A DNA stretch of 64,000 nucleotides from assembly GCA_963851405.1 (NCBI GenBank), contig CAWKPB010000007.1:434001-498000 (forward strand). Direction: 5' to 3'. Positions within the stretch are counted from its first letter, which is position 1. Each line of letters begins with the position of its first letter. Position numbers and translations under genes: made by a program. This document shows, piece after piece, positions 37,041-50,404 of this stretch. Below the pieces are notes generated by a model that was not told the origin of the DNA, ran no database searches, and worked only from the letters and a program-made list of their open reading frames with translations. Origin of the DNA: JANPBY01 sp963851405. GTDB lineage: Bacteria > Actinomycetota > Actinomycetes > DATJPE01.

Positions 37041-37781
37041 ATGAAGCGCAGCAAGTCCTACCGCGCAGCGGAAGCGACGTTCGACCGCAACGCCTTGTAC
37101 ACCCCCCTTCAGGCCATCCGCCTGGCCAAGGAGAGCGCGACCACCAAGTACGACTCGACCATCGACGTGGCCATGGGCCTAGGCGTTGACCCGCGCAAGG
37201 CGGACCAGATGGTTCGTGGCACGGTCAACCTGCCGCACGGCACCGGCAAGACGGCCAAGGTTCTGGTCTTCGCGACGGGGGAACGCGCCGATGAGGCGCG
37301 CGCCGCTGGCGCTGACGTGGTCGGCTCGGACGAGCTCATCGCAGAGGTCGAAAAGGGCCGCCTGGACTTTGACGCTGTCGTGTCAACGCCGGACCTGATG
37401 GGCAAGGTCGGCCGCCTCGGGCGGGTCCTCGGCCCGCGTGGTCTGATGCCCAACCCCAAGACCGGCACGGTCACTAACGACGTGGCCAAGGCGGTCAACG
37501 ACATCAAGGGCGGCAAGATCGAGTTCCGGGTCGACCGCAACTCCAACTTGCACTTCATCATCGGCAAGGTGTCCTTCTCCGCCGAGCAGCTCGTGGAGAA
37601 CTATGCGGCCGCGCTCGACGAGATCCTGCGGCTGAAGCCGTCGGCCTCCAAGGGCCGCTACATCCGCAAGGCCACCCTCTCAACCACGATGGGGCCTGGC
37701 ATTCCGTTGGATCCCAACAAGACGCGGGACCTGCTCACCACCGACGCTGACGACAACGTCGCCAGCGCCGTCAGCAGCTAG
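37041..37781 (+). CDS. rplA: 50S ribosomal protein L1
   Basis: 246 residues. MKRSKSYRAAEATFDRNALY starts the protein, GLMPNPKTGTVTNDVAKAV is the L1 signature and FRVDRNSNLHFIIGKVSF follows. Binds the L1 stalk and represses its own operon in many bacteria. Short C-terminal tail (TTDADDNVASAVSS). Confidence 0.97.
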   Translation: MKRSKSYRAAEATFDRNALYTPLQAIRLAKESATTKYDSTIDVAMGLGVDPRKADQMVRGTVNLPHGTGKTAKVLVFATGERADEARAAGADVVGSDELIAEVEKGRLDFDAVVSTPDLMGKVGRLGRVLGPRGLMPNPKTGTVTNDVAKAVNDIKGGKIEFRVDRNSNLHFIIGKVSFSAEQLVENYAAALDEILRLKPSASKGRYIRKATLSTTMGPGIPLDPNKTRDLLTTDADDNVASAVSS

Positions 37782-37803
37782 GTCACCTCGGTTCAATCGG
37801 CCC

Positions 37804-37836
37804 GATGGTGGAGGCGATTTGGTTGCCCCCACCATC
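37804..37836 (+). terminator. Hairpin between rplA and rplJ
   Basis: GATGGTGG pairs with CCACCATC around a ~17-nt loop that itself can pair GGC with GCC. It lies 23 bp after the rplA stop. No T-run follows, so it may be an intrinsic actinobacterial-type terminator or an mRNA processing site. Confidence 0.4.
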
Positions 37837-37853
37837 AGGCCGTACTCTCCACT

Positions 37854-37945
37854 GAAGCCAAAGACCGCTGGTCGATCGCCCTGCACGCAGGGAGATTCGA
37901 AGGTCCCGCATCGGGCGGCCCGCGTAGGTGCCAACGAACGAGCTT
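37854..37945 (+). ncRNA. Ribosomal protein L10 leader
   Basis: The leader before rplJ contains the L10-leader pattern: an AAGCCAAAGACCGCTGGTCG segment, a hairpin (CCCTGCACGCAGGG), GGTCCCGCATCGGG, then GCCCGCGTAGGTGCC. In other bacteria the L10(L12)4 complex binds this structure and represses rplJL. Assignment is by resemblance to the known leader; boundaries approximate. Confidence 0.65.
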
Positions 37946-38027
37946 GAACCTGAGCCCGCCCCGTGCGCCTGCGCCGGGGCGTTGTGCATGTCAGGGGCCA
38001 TCCGGTGGACGTATCGGAAGGAGGCCC

Positions 38028-38780
38028 ATGGCGCGGCCCGACAAGACAGCCACCGTGGCTGAGCTGACGGAGGAGTTCCGCAGCAGCAACGCGGCAGTTC
38101 TCACGGAGTACCGCGGCCTGACGGTCGCCCAGCTCAAGGAGCTGCGGCGCTCGCTCGGCCAGACGACGAGCTATGCCGTCGTCAAGAACACTCTGACCAA
38201 GATTGCGGCCAAGAACGCCGGCCTGGACACCTTCGATTCGATGCTCGCCGGTCCTTCGGCGATCGCGTTCGTCAAGGGTGACCCGGTCGAGGCCGCCAAG
38301 GGCCTGCGCGACTTTGCCAAGGCCAACCCGCTCCTGGTGATCAAGGGCGGCGTCATGGACGGCGCCCCGATCACAGCTGAGGACATCAAGAAGTTGGCCG
38401 ACCTCGAGTCGCGTGAGGTGCTGCTGGCCAAGCTGGCTGGCGCCATGACCGCGTCCCTCTCGGGAGCAGTCAGCCTCTTCGCCGCTCCGTTGGCACAGAC
38501 CGCTCGACTGATGGGTGCGCTCCAGGCCAAGGCGACCGCCGACCCCTCCATCCTCGCGGGTGGTACGGGGGAGCCTGAGGTCGCTGAGGCACCCGAGGTG
38601 ACCGAGGAGCCGCAGGCCAGTTCCGAAGCCACTGAGGCACCCGAAGCTACTGAGGCACCCGAAGCGACAGACGTCGCCGATGGTGCTGAGGCCGAGAGCG
38701 CTGACAGCAGTGACAGCAGTGAGACCAACGACGGCGCCGACGGTGCCGTCAGCACGGAGACCGAGACCACCGAGGGCTGA
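38028..38780 (+). CDS. rplJ: 50S ribosomal protein L10 with long acidic C-terminal tail
   Basis: 250 residues. The first ~175 match L10: ARPDKTATVAELTEEFRSSN, LTEYRGLTVAQLKELR, and the C-terminal helix that binds L12 dimers (up to ~LMGALQAKA). The last ~75 residues are an added acidic Glu/Ala/Thr/Ser tail with TEAPEA repeats, longer than usual. ATG at 38028 after AAGGAGG. Co-transcribed with rplL. Confidence 0.94.
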   Translation: MARPDKTATVAELTEEFRSSNAAVLTEYRGLTVAQLKELRRSLGQTTSYAVVKNTLTKIAAKNAGLDTFDSMLAGPSAIAFVKGDPVEAAKGLRDFAKANPLLVIKGGVMDGAPITAEDIKKLADLESREVLLAKLAGAMTASLSGAVSLFAAPLAQTARLMGALQAKATADPSILAGGTGEPEVAEAPEVTEEPQASSEATEAPEATEAPEATDVADGAEAESADSSDSSETNDGADGAVSTETETTEG

Positions 38781-38832
38781 CGCCCGACCCACCCCCATGG
38801 GCGCCCCGCCCTGATCGAAAGGAACCGCCATC

Positions 38833-39225
38833 ATGGCGAAGCTCAGCACCGACGACCTGCTCGACGCGTTCAAGGAGATGTCTCTCCTCGACCTGTCGGA
38901 CTTCGTCAAGCAGTTTGAAGAGACCTTCGGCGTCACCGCCGCCGCTCCCGTGGCCGTTGCGGCCGCAGCCCCCGCCGGGGGTGCCGGAGGCGGCGAGGCC
39001 GCTGCCGAGGAGAAGGACGAGTTCGATGTCGTCCTCGAAGGCGCCGGCGAGAAGAAGATCCAGGTCATCAAGGAGGTCCGCGCCCTGACGAGCCTCGGCT
39101 TGAAGGAGGCCAAGGACCTCGTGGACGGCACTCCGGCCGCCGTGCTGGAGAAGGTCGACAAAGAGACCGCTGACAAGGCGAAGGCCGCCCTCGAAGGCGC
39201 CGGCGCCACCGTCACCGTCAAGTAG
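38833..39225 (+). CDS. rplL: 50S ribosomal protein L7/L12
   Basis: 130 residues. N-terminal dimerisation domain (LSTDDLLDAFKEMSLLDLS), Ala/Gly-rich hinge (VAVAAAAPAGGAGGGEA) and C-terminal domain EKKIQVIKEVRALTSLGLKE with GTPase-contact residues. Present in multiple copies on the L10 stalk. Confidence 0.97.
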   Translation: MAKLSTDDLLDAFKEMSLLDLSDFVKQFEETFGVTAAAPVAVAAAAPAGGAGGGEAAAEEKDEFDVVLEGAGEKKIQVIKEVRALTSLGLKEAKDLVDGTPAAVLEKVDKETADKAKAALEGAGATVTVK

Positions 39226-39237
39226 ATCGACTTACTG

Positions 39238-39287
39238 CCACACTTCGGACCCGCTCTGCCGCGAGCGAGCGGGTCCGAAGCGTGTGG
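39238..39287 (+). terminator. Strong hairpin between rplL and rpoB (probable attenuator)
   Basis: CCACACTTCGGACCCGCTC pairs with GAGCGGGTCCGAAGCGTGTGG, a ~19-bp stem with one 2-nt bulge and a ~10-nt loop. It begins 13 bp after the rplL stop and has no T-run. At this place in other bacteria a partial terminator lowers rpoBC expression relative to L12. The rest of the 336-bp gap holds a possible rpoB promoter and leader, no gene. Confidence 0.6.
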
Positions 39288-39334
39288 CTTCGGTCACAGC
39301 CGGGTCACGTTCCACAATCAACAGTCGTGGGTGC

Positions 39335-39363
39335 TTGACCCGGCCCCGTGGCGATGCCACCCT
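39335..39363 (+). promoter_or_regulatory. Candidate rpoB promoter
   Basis: TTGACC (39335-39340) and CACCCT (39358-39363) are 17 bp apart. The -35 box is good; the -10 box keeps only the A at position 2 and T at position 6. It would give a ~190-nt rpoB leader that contains a GCCC/GGGC-rich hairpin near 39395. Confidence 0.4.
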
Positions 39364-39561
39364 CACTCTCCGTACGTTCTGACGTGACGCATCCGCCCTC
39401 ACGGGCGGCGGTCCGCAGGCGAGAGTGAATGCTCCACTCGACAGTGGCGTGCCCTGAGGGGTATGCTGCCCGTTCGCGCTGCTCACCGACTCCCCCACGG
39501 CCTTGCTGTGGGCCGTCACGCATGCGCCGAAGTGCCTCGTGCCCTCGGAAGGACCACACTC

Positions 39562-42500
39562 TTGGCCGCCCCGCGCAATACGAAGTCCCGCACTGATGCC
39601 ACAAAACTCGGATCAAACCGCCTCTCCTTCGCCAAGCTCAGGGAACCCCTCGAGGTTCCCAATTTGCTGGCGCTGCAGACGGACTCCTTCGATTGGCTGC
39701 TGGGCAACGACGCCTGGCGCGCCCGCGTCGAGGATGCCAAGGCCTCTGGCCTGTCGGTGCCCGACAAGTCTGGGCTGGAGGAGATCTTCGAGGAGATTTC
39801 TCCGATCGAGGACTTCTCGCAGTCGATGTCGTTGACCTTCCGCGATCATCGCTTCGAGCCACCGAAGAACTCCATCGACGAGTGCAAGGACCGGGACTTC
39901 ACGTACTCGGCTCCGCTGTTCGTCACGGCGGAGTTCATGAACAACGAGACCGGCGAAATCAAGAGCCAGACCGTCTTCATGGGCGACTTCCCCCTGATGA
40001 CCGACAAGGGCACCTTCGTCATCAATGGCACCGAGCGCGTGGTTGTCTCGCAGCTGGTCCGCAGCCCTGGCGTCTACTTCAACCGGACTCCGGACAAGAC
40101 CTCCGACAAGGACATCTACGACGCGAAGATCATCCCGTCCCGGGGTGCTTGGCTCGAGTTCGAGGTCGACAAGAAGGACATGGTCGGCGTCCGCCTGGAC
40201 CGCAAGCGCAAGCAGTCCGTCACCGTCTTGCTGAAGGCACTGGGCTGGGACGAAGCCAAGATCCTCGAGGAGTTCGGCGAGTACGAGTCGATCCGGCTCA
40301 CCCTGGAGAAGGACCACACCACCTCCCAGGACGAGGCGTTGCTCGACATCTACCGCAAGCTGCGCCCGGGCGAGCCCCCCACGAGGGAGGCCGCGCAGAC
40401 TCTGCTCGACAACCTCTACTTCAACTCCAAGCGGTACGACCTGGCCAAGGTCGGCCGCTACAAGGTCAACAAGAAGCTCGGCATCGACGAGGCCGAAGCA
40501 CCCCTGTCTCACGGGGTTCTGCGCATCGACGACGTCGTGGCGACCATTCGGTACATCGTCCGTCTGCACGCGGGTGAGACGGAAGCTGATTCACCGCGCG
40601 GCCAGATCCGGGTCGAGACCGACGACATCGACCACTTCGGTAACCGCCGGCTTCGCACGGTCGGTGAGCTCATCCAAAACCAGGTCCGGATCGGTCTGGC
40701 CCGGATGGAGCGCGTCGTTCGCGAGCGCATGACCACCCAGGACGTCGAAGCCATCACGCCGCAGACCCTGATCAACATCCGTCCCGTTGTGGCGGCGATC
40801 AAGGAGTTCTTCGGCACTAGCCAGTTGTCGCAGTTCATGGATCAGACCAACCCGTTGGCGGGTCTGACCCACAAGCGTCGGCTGTCTGCGCTCGGGCCTG
40901 GCGGCCTGTCGCGTGAGCGGGCCGGGTTCGAGGTGCGAGATGTGCACACCTCGCACTACGGCCGGATGTGTCCGATTGAGACCCCAGAAGGCCCGAACAT
41001 CGGTCTGATCGGGTCGCTCGCGACCTACGGGCGGGTCAACGCGTTCGGCTTCGTCGAGACGCCGTATCGCAAGGTCGTCAAGGGCAAGGTCACCGACAAG
41101 GTCGACTACCTGACCGCGGACGAGGAAGACCTGCACGTCATCGCCCAGGCCAACGCGCCGCTCAACAACGACGGCACGTACGCCGAGGCGCGCGTGCTGG
41201 TCCGGCGCAAGAACGGAGAGGTCGACTACGTCCACCCCTCCGAGGTCGACTACATGGACGTCTCGCCGCGCCAGATGGTGTCGGTCGCCACGGCCATGAT
41301 CCCGTTCCTCGAGCACGACGACGCCAACCGGGCGCTCATGGGTTCCAACATGCAGCGCCAGTCGGTGCCGCTGTTGCGCTCCGAGGCGCCACTGGTGGGC
41401 ACCGGCATGGAGTACCGCGCCGCGGTCGACGCCGGTGACGTCATCTTGGCCACGCTGAGTGGAGTGGTGGAGGATGTCTCCGCCGACCACGTCACGATCA
41501 TGAACGACGACGGCACACGCACCACCTACCGCGCCGCGAAGTTCCACCGGTCCAACCAGGGCACGTCCTTCAACCAGAAGGTCATCGTCAACGAGGGCGA
41601 GCGAGTCGTGGCCGGCCAGGTCATCGCTGACGGTCCCTGCACCCAAGACGGTGAGATGGCACTCGGCAAGAACCTCCTCGTCGCGTTCATGCCCTGGGAG
41701 GGTCACAACTACGAGGACGCCATCATCCTCAGCCAGCGGTTGGTCCAGGACGACGTCCTTTCCTCGATCCACATCGAGGAGCACGAGGTCGACGCCCGCG
41801 ACACCAAGCTCGGCCCCGAGGAGATCACCCGGGACATCCCGAACGTCTCCGAAGAGGTCCTCGGTGACCTCGACGACCGCGGCATCATCCGCATCGGCGC
41901 CGACGTGGTGCCTGGTGACGTGCTGGTCGGCAAGGTCACGCCCAAGGGCGAGACCGAGCTGACCCCGGAGGAGCGGCTGCTGCGCGCGATCTTCGGGGAG
42001 AAGGCCCGCGAAGTCCGCGACACGTCGCTGAAGGTGCCGCACGGCGAGTCCGGCAAGATCATCGGCGTCCGCGTCTTCGACCGCGAGGAAGGCGACGAGC
42101 TGCCGCCCGGCGTCAACCAGTTGGTCCGCGTCTACGTAGCCCAAAAGCGGAAGATCTCCAACGGTGACAAGCTCGCCGGTCGCCACGGCAACAAGGGCGT
42201 CATCGCCAAGATCCTCCCCGTCGAGGACATGCCGTTCCTCGAGGACGGCACGGCGGTCGACATCGTGCTCAACCCGCTGGGCGTGCCCGGCCGGATGAAC
42301 GTCGGCCAGGTCCTGGAGACCCACCTCGGGTGGGTAGCCAAGACCGGGTGGTCCTTCGAGGGCGACGAGACCGACTGGAAGGCCAGCCTGCGCTCAATCG
42401 GCGCCGAGGAAGGGGCCCCCGGAACTCGGGTCGCCACTCCGGTGTTCGACGGCGCCCGCGAGGGAGAGATCACCGGGCTGCTCCAGGCGACCCTGCCGAC

Positions 42501-43047
42501 CCGCGATGGCGTCCGGCTGATCGACGACAGCGGCAAGGCCCGCTTGTTCGACGGTCGTTCAGGTGAGCCGTTCCGGGACCCGGTCTCGGTGGGTTACATC
42601 TACATCCTGAAACTGCTGCACCTGGTCGATGACAAGATCCACGCCCGCTCCACGGGGCCGTACTCGATGATCACGCAGCAGCCGTTGGGCGGCAAGGCTC
42701 AGTTCGGTGGCCAGCGCTTCGGCGAGATGGAGGTCTGGGCCCTCGAGGCCTATGGCGCCTCCTACGCGCTGCAGGAGCTGCTCACCATCAAGTCCGATGA
42801 CGTCCTTGGTCGCGTGAAGGTGTACGAGGCCATCGTCAAGGGCGAAAACATTCCCGAGCCCGGTATCCCCGAGTCCTTCAAGGTGCTCATCAAAGAGATG
42901 CAGTCGCTGTGCCTCAACGTCGAGGTGCTCAGCAGCGACGGCATGTCGATCGAGATGCGCGACACCGACGAGGACGTCTTCCGCGCAGCGGAAGAGCTCG
43001 GCATCGACCTGTCCCGGCCGGAGCCGAGCAGGGTCGAAGAGGTCTGA
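39562..43047 (+). CDS. rpoB: DNA-directed RNA polymerase subunit beta
   Basis: 1,161 residues from TTG 39562, which follows a GGAAGGA ribosome site; this matches the usual actinobacterial N-terminus (AAPRNTKSR). An upstream in-frame extension is not needed. The rifampicin region near residues 418-450 reads SQLSQFMDQTNPLAG then LTHKRRLSALGPGGLSRERA, with the Asp, His and Ser positions linked to resistance in wild-type form. Catalytic-core motifs GRHGNKGVIAKILP and the C-terminal GGKAQFGGQRFGEMEVWALE are intact. Confidence 0.97.
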   Translation: MAAPRNTKSRTDATKLGSNRLSFAKLREPLEVPNLLALQTDSFDWLLGNDAWRARVEDAKASGLSVPDKSGLEEIFEEISPIEDFSQSMSLTFRDHRFEPPKNSIDECKDRDFTYSAPLFVTAEFMNNETGEIKSQTVFMGDFPLMTDKGTFVINGTERVVVSQLVRSPGVYFNRTPDKTSDKDIYDAKIIPSRGAWLEFEVDKKDMVGVRLDRKRKQSVTVLLKALGWDEAKILEEFGEYESIRLTLEKDHTTSQDEALLDIYRKLRPGEPPTREAAQTLLDNLYFNSKRYDLAKVGRYKVNKKLGIDEAEAPLSHGVLRIDDVVATIRYIVRLHAGETEADSPRGQIRVETDDIDHFGNRRLRTVGELIQNQVRIGLARMERVVRERMTTQDVEAITPQTLINIRPVVAAIKEFFGTSQLSQFMDQTNPLAGLTHKRRLSALGPGGLSRERAGFEVRDVHTSHYGRMCPIETPEGPNIGLIGSLATYGRVNAFGFVETPYRKVVKGKVTDKVDYLTADEEDLHVIAQANAPLNNDGTYAEARVLVRRKNGEVDYVHPSEVDYMDVSPRQMVSVATAMIPFLEHDDANRALMGSNMQRQSVPLLRSEAPLVGTGMEYRAAVDAGDVILATLSGVVEDVSADHVTIMNDDGTRTTYRAAKFHRSNQGTSFNQKVIVNEGERVVAGQVIADGPCTQDGEMALGKNLLVAFMPWEGHNYEDAIILSQRLVQDDVLSSIHIEEHEVDARDTKLGPEEITRDIPNVSEEVLGDLDDRGIIRIGADVVPGDVLVGKVTPKGETELTPEERLLRAIFGEKAREVRDTSLKVPHGESGKIIGVRVFDREEGDELPPGVNQLVRVYVAQKRKISNGDKLAGRHGNKGVIAKILPVEDMPFLEDGTAVDIVLNPLGVPGRMNVGQVLETHLGWVAKTGWSFEGDETDWKASLRSIGAEEGAPGTRVATPVFDGAREGEITGLLQATLPTRDGVRLIDDSGKARLFDGRSGEPFRDPVSVGYIYILKLLHLVDDKIHARSTGPYSMITQQPLGGKAQFGGQRFGEMEVWALEAYGASYALQELLTIKSDDVLGRVKVYEAIVKGENIPEPGIPESFKVLIKEMQSLCLNVEVLSSDGMSIEMRDTDEDVFRAAEELGIDLSRPEPSRVEEV

Positions 43048-43139
43048 GGGGCCGCCGAGGACGGTTCACGCCGCCCCCGGACCCAGCAGACCACTGACTT
43101 CATGTCAGACGAAGACACGACCGAAGGACAGGTAACCAA

Positions 43140-47012
<3,873 letters not shown>

Positions 47013-47025
47013 GCCGGATCGCGTT

Positions 47026-47055
47026 TTGACCGTGGTGCGCAAGCGCGGGTAGCCT
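47026..47055 (+). promoter_or_regulatory. Candidate str-operon (rpsL) promoter
   Basis: TTGACC (47026-47031) and TAGCCT (47050-47055) with an 18-bp spacer, a good actinobacterial housekeeping promoter. It sits 14 bp after the rpoC stop and would produce a ~220-nt rpsL leader including the hairpin motif at 47171. The remaining gap holds no gene. Confidence 0.6.
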
Positions 47056-47170
47056 AGGCCGCTGTGCCTGGGGTTCCCTGGGCCCCCGTGCGTGCCCTGC
47101 GGCAAATTCGCGGACGGCGTACGGCTTCACCGACACCTTCGGCTGGGGTAACCCGGCTGAGGCGAAGGCT

Positions 47171-47195
47171 GCGACACGCCCGACCTCGGGGGTCG
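47171..47195 (+). promoter_or_regulatory. Leader hairpin motif upstream of rpsL
   Basis: GCGACAC-G-CCCGACC-T-CGGGGGTCG: CGACC pairs with GGTCG around a TCGGG loop. A copy differing at only two positions is in the rpsJ leader (51765). The sharing of 23 of 25 bases between the two ribosomal-operon leaders suggests a common RNA-level control or binding site. Confidence 0.6.
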
Positions 47196-47280
47196 TGAAG
47201 ACCACGCAAGACCAGCACGACGTTCAGCCGCACGAACTTCCGCACCAACCGCGCACGATCGCACGAGACACGGAGACGCA

Positions 47281-47654
<374 letters not shown>

Positions 47655-47655
<1 letters not shown>

Positions 47656-48125
47656 TGCCCCGCAAGGGCCCGGCCCCCAAGCACCCGGTCGTCATCGACC
47701 CGGTCTACAGCAGCCCATTGGTCACCGCGTTGGTCAACAAGATCCTCGTCGACGGCAAGAAGTCGACGGCTGAGCGCATCGTCTACGGCGCCCTCGAGGG
47801 CTGCCGCGACAAGACCGGCACCGACCCCGTCGTGACCCTCAAGCGCGCGCTGGACAACGTCAAGCCCACCCTCGAGGTCAAGAGCCGTCGGGTGGGTGGC
47901 GCCACCTACCAGGTGCCGATCGAGGTACGCGCGGGGCGCTCGACCACCCTCGCCCTACGCTGGCTGGTCGGCTACTCGCGGCAGCGCCGCGAGAAGACCA
48001 TGACCGAGCGGCTGATGAACGAGTTGCTCGACGCGAGCAACGGTCTTGGCGCGAGCGTCAAGAAGCGTGAAGACACGCACAAGATGGCCGAGTCCAACAA
48101 GGCCTTCGCGCACTACCGCTGGTAA
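47655..48125 (+). CDS. rpsG: 30S ribosomal protein S7
   Basis: 156 residues. MPRKGPAPKHPVVIDPVYSS is the actinobacterial start, LVNKILVDGKKSTAERIVYG and RRVGGATYQVPIEVR the family motifs. Nucleates assembly of the 30S head; second gene of the str operon. Confidence 0.97.
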
Positions 48126-48173
48126 CCAGCGACAACCCCTTAGACCCCCCGAAGAGAAGCGAGAAGTCCGAAC

Positions 48174-50276
48174 GTGGCCACCGAAACCGTCGCCGCCCTG
48201 GCCAAGGTCCGAAACATCGGGATCATGGCCCATATCGACGCGGGCAAGACCACGACGACCGAGCGGATCCTCTTCTACACGGGCATCAACTACAAGATCG
48301 GCGAGGTCCACGAGGGCGCCGCGACGATGGACTGGATGCCGCAGGAGCAGGAGCGCGGCATCACGATCACGTCCGCCGCGACGACCTGTCAGTGGGAAGA
48401 CCACGTCATCAACATCATCGACACCCCCGGCCACGTCGATTTCACCGTGGAGGTCGAGCGTTCGCTGCGGGTCCTCGACGGTGCCGTCGCGGTCTTCGAC
48501 GGTGTCGCCGGCGTCGAGCCCCAGTCAGAGACCGTGTGGCGTCAGGCCGACCGCTACAACGTGCCCAGGATCTGCTTCGTCAACAAGCTCGACCGCGTGG
48601 GTGCTGAGTTCCACCGGTGCGTCGACATGATCGTCACGCGACTCAACGCCACTCCGCTCGTTCTGCAGATTCCGATCGGCGCCGAAGGAGACTTCACCGG
48701 CGTCATCGACCTGGTCGGCATGCGCGCCCTCGTCTGGTCCGCCGAGGCCACCAAGGGCGAGATGTACGACACCCTCGACATTCCCGCGACGCACACCGAG
48801 GCCGCGCGCGACGCCCGCGAGAAGTTGCTCGAGACGCTCGCTGAGAACGACGACGCCGTCATGGAGCAGTACCTCGAAGGCGCTGAGCCGACCGAGGAGG
48901 AGCTGATCGCGGCGATCCGTCGCGCGACCATCGCCGGCCTCCTCAACCCGGTTCTGTGCGGCTCCGCGTTCAAGAACAAGGGCGTCCAGCCGATGCTCGA
49001 CGCGGTCATTCGTTACCTACCGTCTCCGTTGGACGTTGACGCCATCGAGGGCCACAAGGTCGGCGACGAGTCGGTAGCCGTCCCGCGTCAGCCCAGCGAT
49101 GACGAGCCGTTCTCCGCGCTGGCGTTCAAGATCATGTCCGACCCGCACCTGGGCAAGCTCACCTACATCCGGCTCTATTCCGGGGTCCTGCAGACCGGCA
49201 CCGCCGTGCTCAACAGCACGAAGGGCCGCAAGGAGCGGATCGGGAAGATCTACCAGATGCACGCCAACAAGCGTGAGGAGCGCCCCTCGGTCGGCGCGGG
49301 CCACATCGTGGCCGTGATGGGCCTGAAGGACACGACGACCGGCGACACCCTCTGCTCGGACAGCGAGCCGGTGATCCTGGAGTCGATGACCTTCCCGGCG
49401 CCCGTCATCCACGTGGCCATCGAGCCGAAGTCCAAGGCTGACCAGGAGAAGCTCGGCATCGCTATCCAGCGCTTGGCCGAAGAGGACCCGACCTTCCAGG
49501 TGCGTACCGACGAAGAGACCGGGCAGACGATCATCGCCGGCATGGGCGAACTACACCTCGACGTGCTCGTCGATCGGATGCGCCGCGAGTTCAATGTCGA
49601 GGCCAACGTCGGTAAGCCCCAGGTGGCCTACCGAGAGACCATCACCAAGAAGGTCGAGCGGGTCGACTACACCCACAAGAAGCAGACCGGTGGGTCCGGC
49701 CAGTTCGCCAAGGTGCAGATCTCGATCGAGCCGAGCGGCGGAGAGGGCGACGGCGGCTACGAGTTCGTCAACGCCGTTACCGGTGGCCGGATCCCGCGGG
49801 AGTACATCCCTTCGGTGGACACCGGATGCCAGGAAGCCATGGAGTTCGGCGTCCTCGCCGGCTACCCGCTGGTGGACGTCAAGGTCACCTTGAAGGACGG
49901 CGCGTACCACGACGTCGACTCCTCGGAACTGGCCTTCAAGATCGCCGGATCGATGGCCTTCAAGGAGGGCGCCCGCCAAGCGGGGCCGGTCCTCATGGAG
50001 CCGATGATGTCCGTCGAGGTCACCACCCCCGAAGACTTCATGGGCGAGGTGATCGGAGACCTCAACAGTCGCCGCGGTCACATTCAGGCCATGGATGAGC
50101 GAAGTGGGGCGCGCGTCATCAAGGCGATCGTCCCGTTGTCGGAGATGTTCGGCTATGTCGGGGATCTTCGAAGCAAGACGCAAGGCAGGGCCAGTTACAG
50201 CATGCAGTTCGACTCCTACGCGCAGGTTCCGGCCAGCGTCGCGTTGGAGATCATCGCCAAGGCCCGCGGGGAGTAA
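48174..50276 (+). CDS. fusA: Elongation factor G
   Basis: 700-residue translocase GTPase. P-loop A19-H-I-D-A-G-K-T26, DTPGHVDFTVEVERSLRVLD (G3) and NKLDRVGAEF (G4) are intact, followed by domains II-V ending EIIAKARGE. GTG start at 48174 after a GAAGAG ribosome site. No second copy or duplication seen. Third gene of the str operon. Confidence 0.97.
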   Translation: MATETVAALAKVRNIGIMAHIDAGKTTTTERILFYTGINYKIGEVHEGAATMDWMPQEQERGITITSAATTCQWEDHVINIIDTPGHVDFTVEVERSLRVLDGAVAVFDGVAGVEPQSETVWRQADRYNVPRICFVNKLDRVGAEFHRCVDMIVTRLNATPLVLQIPIGAEGDFTGVIDLVGMRALVWSAEATKGEMYDTLDIPATHTEAARDAREKLLETLAENDDAVMEQYLEGAEPTEEELIAAIRRATIAGLLNPVLCGSAFKNKGVQPMLDAVIRYLPSPLDVDAIEGHKVGDESVAVPRQPSDDEPFSALAFKIMSDPHLGKLTYIRLYSGVLQTGTAVLNSTKGRKERIGKIYQMHANKREERPSVGAGHIVAVMGLKDTTTGDTLCSDSEPVILESMTFPAPVIHVAIEPKSKADQEKLGIAIQRLAEEDPTFQVRTDEETGQTIIAGMGELHLDVLVDRMRREFNVEANVGKPQVAYRETITKKVERVDYTHKKQTGGSGQFAKVQISIEPSGGEGDGGYEFVNAVTGGRIPREYIPSVDTGCQEAMEFGVLAGYPLVDVKVTLKDGAYHDVDSSELAFKIAGSMAFKEGARQAGPVLMEPMMSVEVTTPEDFMGEVIGDLNSRRGHIQAMDERSGARVIKAIVPLSEMFGYVGDLRSKTQGRASYSMQFDSYAQVPASVALEIIAKARGE

Positions 50277-50404
50277 CCCCGAGAGCCGAGCACACCGGGC
50301 AAAGACGCAACCCGCGACGGAGCCCCGAGCGAGTAGAAACCTCTGCTCGTTCACACCGACCAGACGTCAGAACGGCGTACAGATCAAGTCCTGAAGGAGG
50401 ACCC

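Noticed and set aside
39463..39561. Upstream in-frame extension of rpoB (33 codons)
   Set aside because: The extension has no family similarity; the TTG at 39562 has a ribosome site and gives the usual actinobacterial N-terminus and length.
40810..40920. Rifampicin-resistance mutation in rpoB
   Set aside because: The Asp, His and Ser hot-spot positions are wild type; the QTN variant is seen naturally in other bacteria.
40591..42324. Long open frame of ~577 codons antisense to rpoB, and similar antisense frames opposite nuoL, nuoG and rpoC
   Set aside because: They mirror high-GC codon bias of the real genes, have low-complexity Arg/Asp/Gly-rich translations, no ribosome sites and no recognisable domains.
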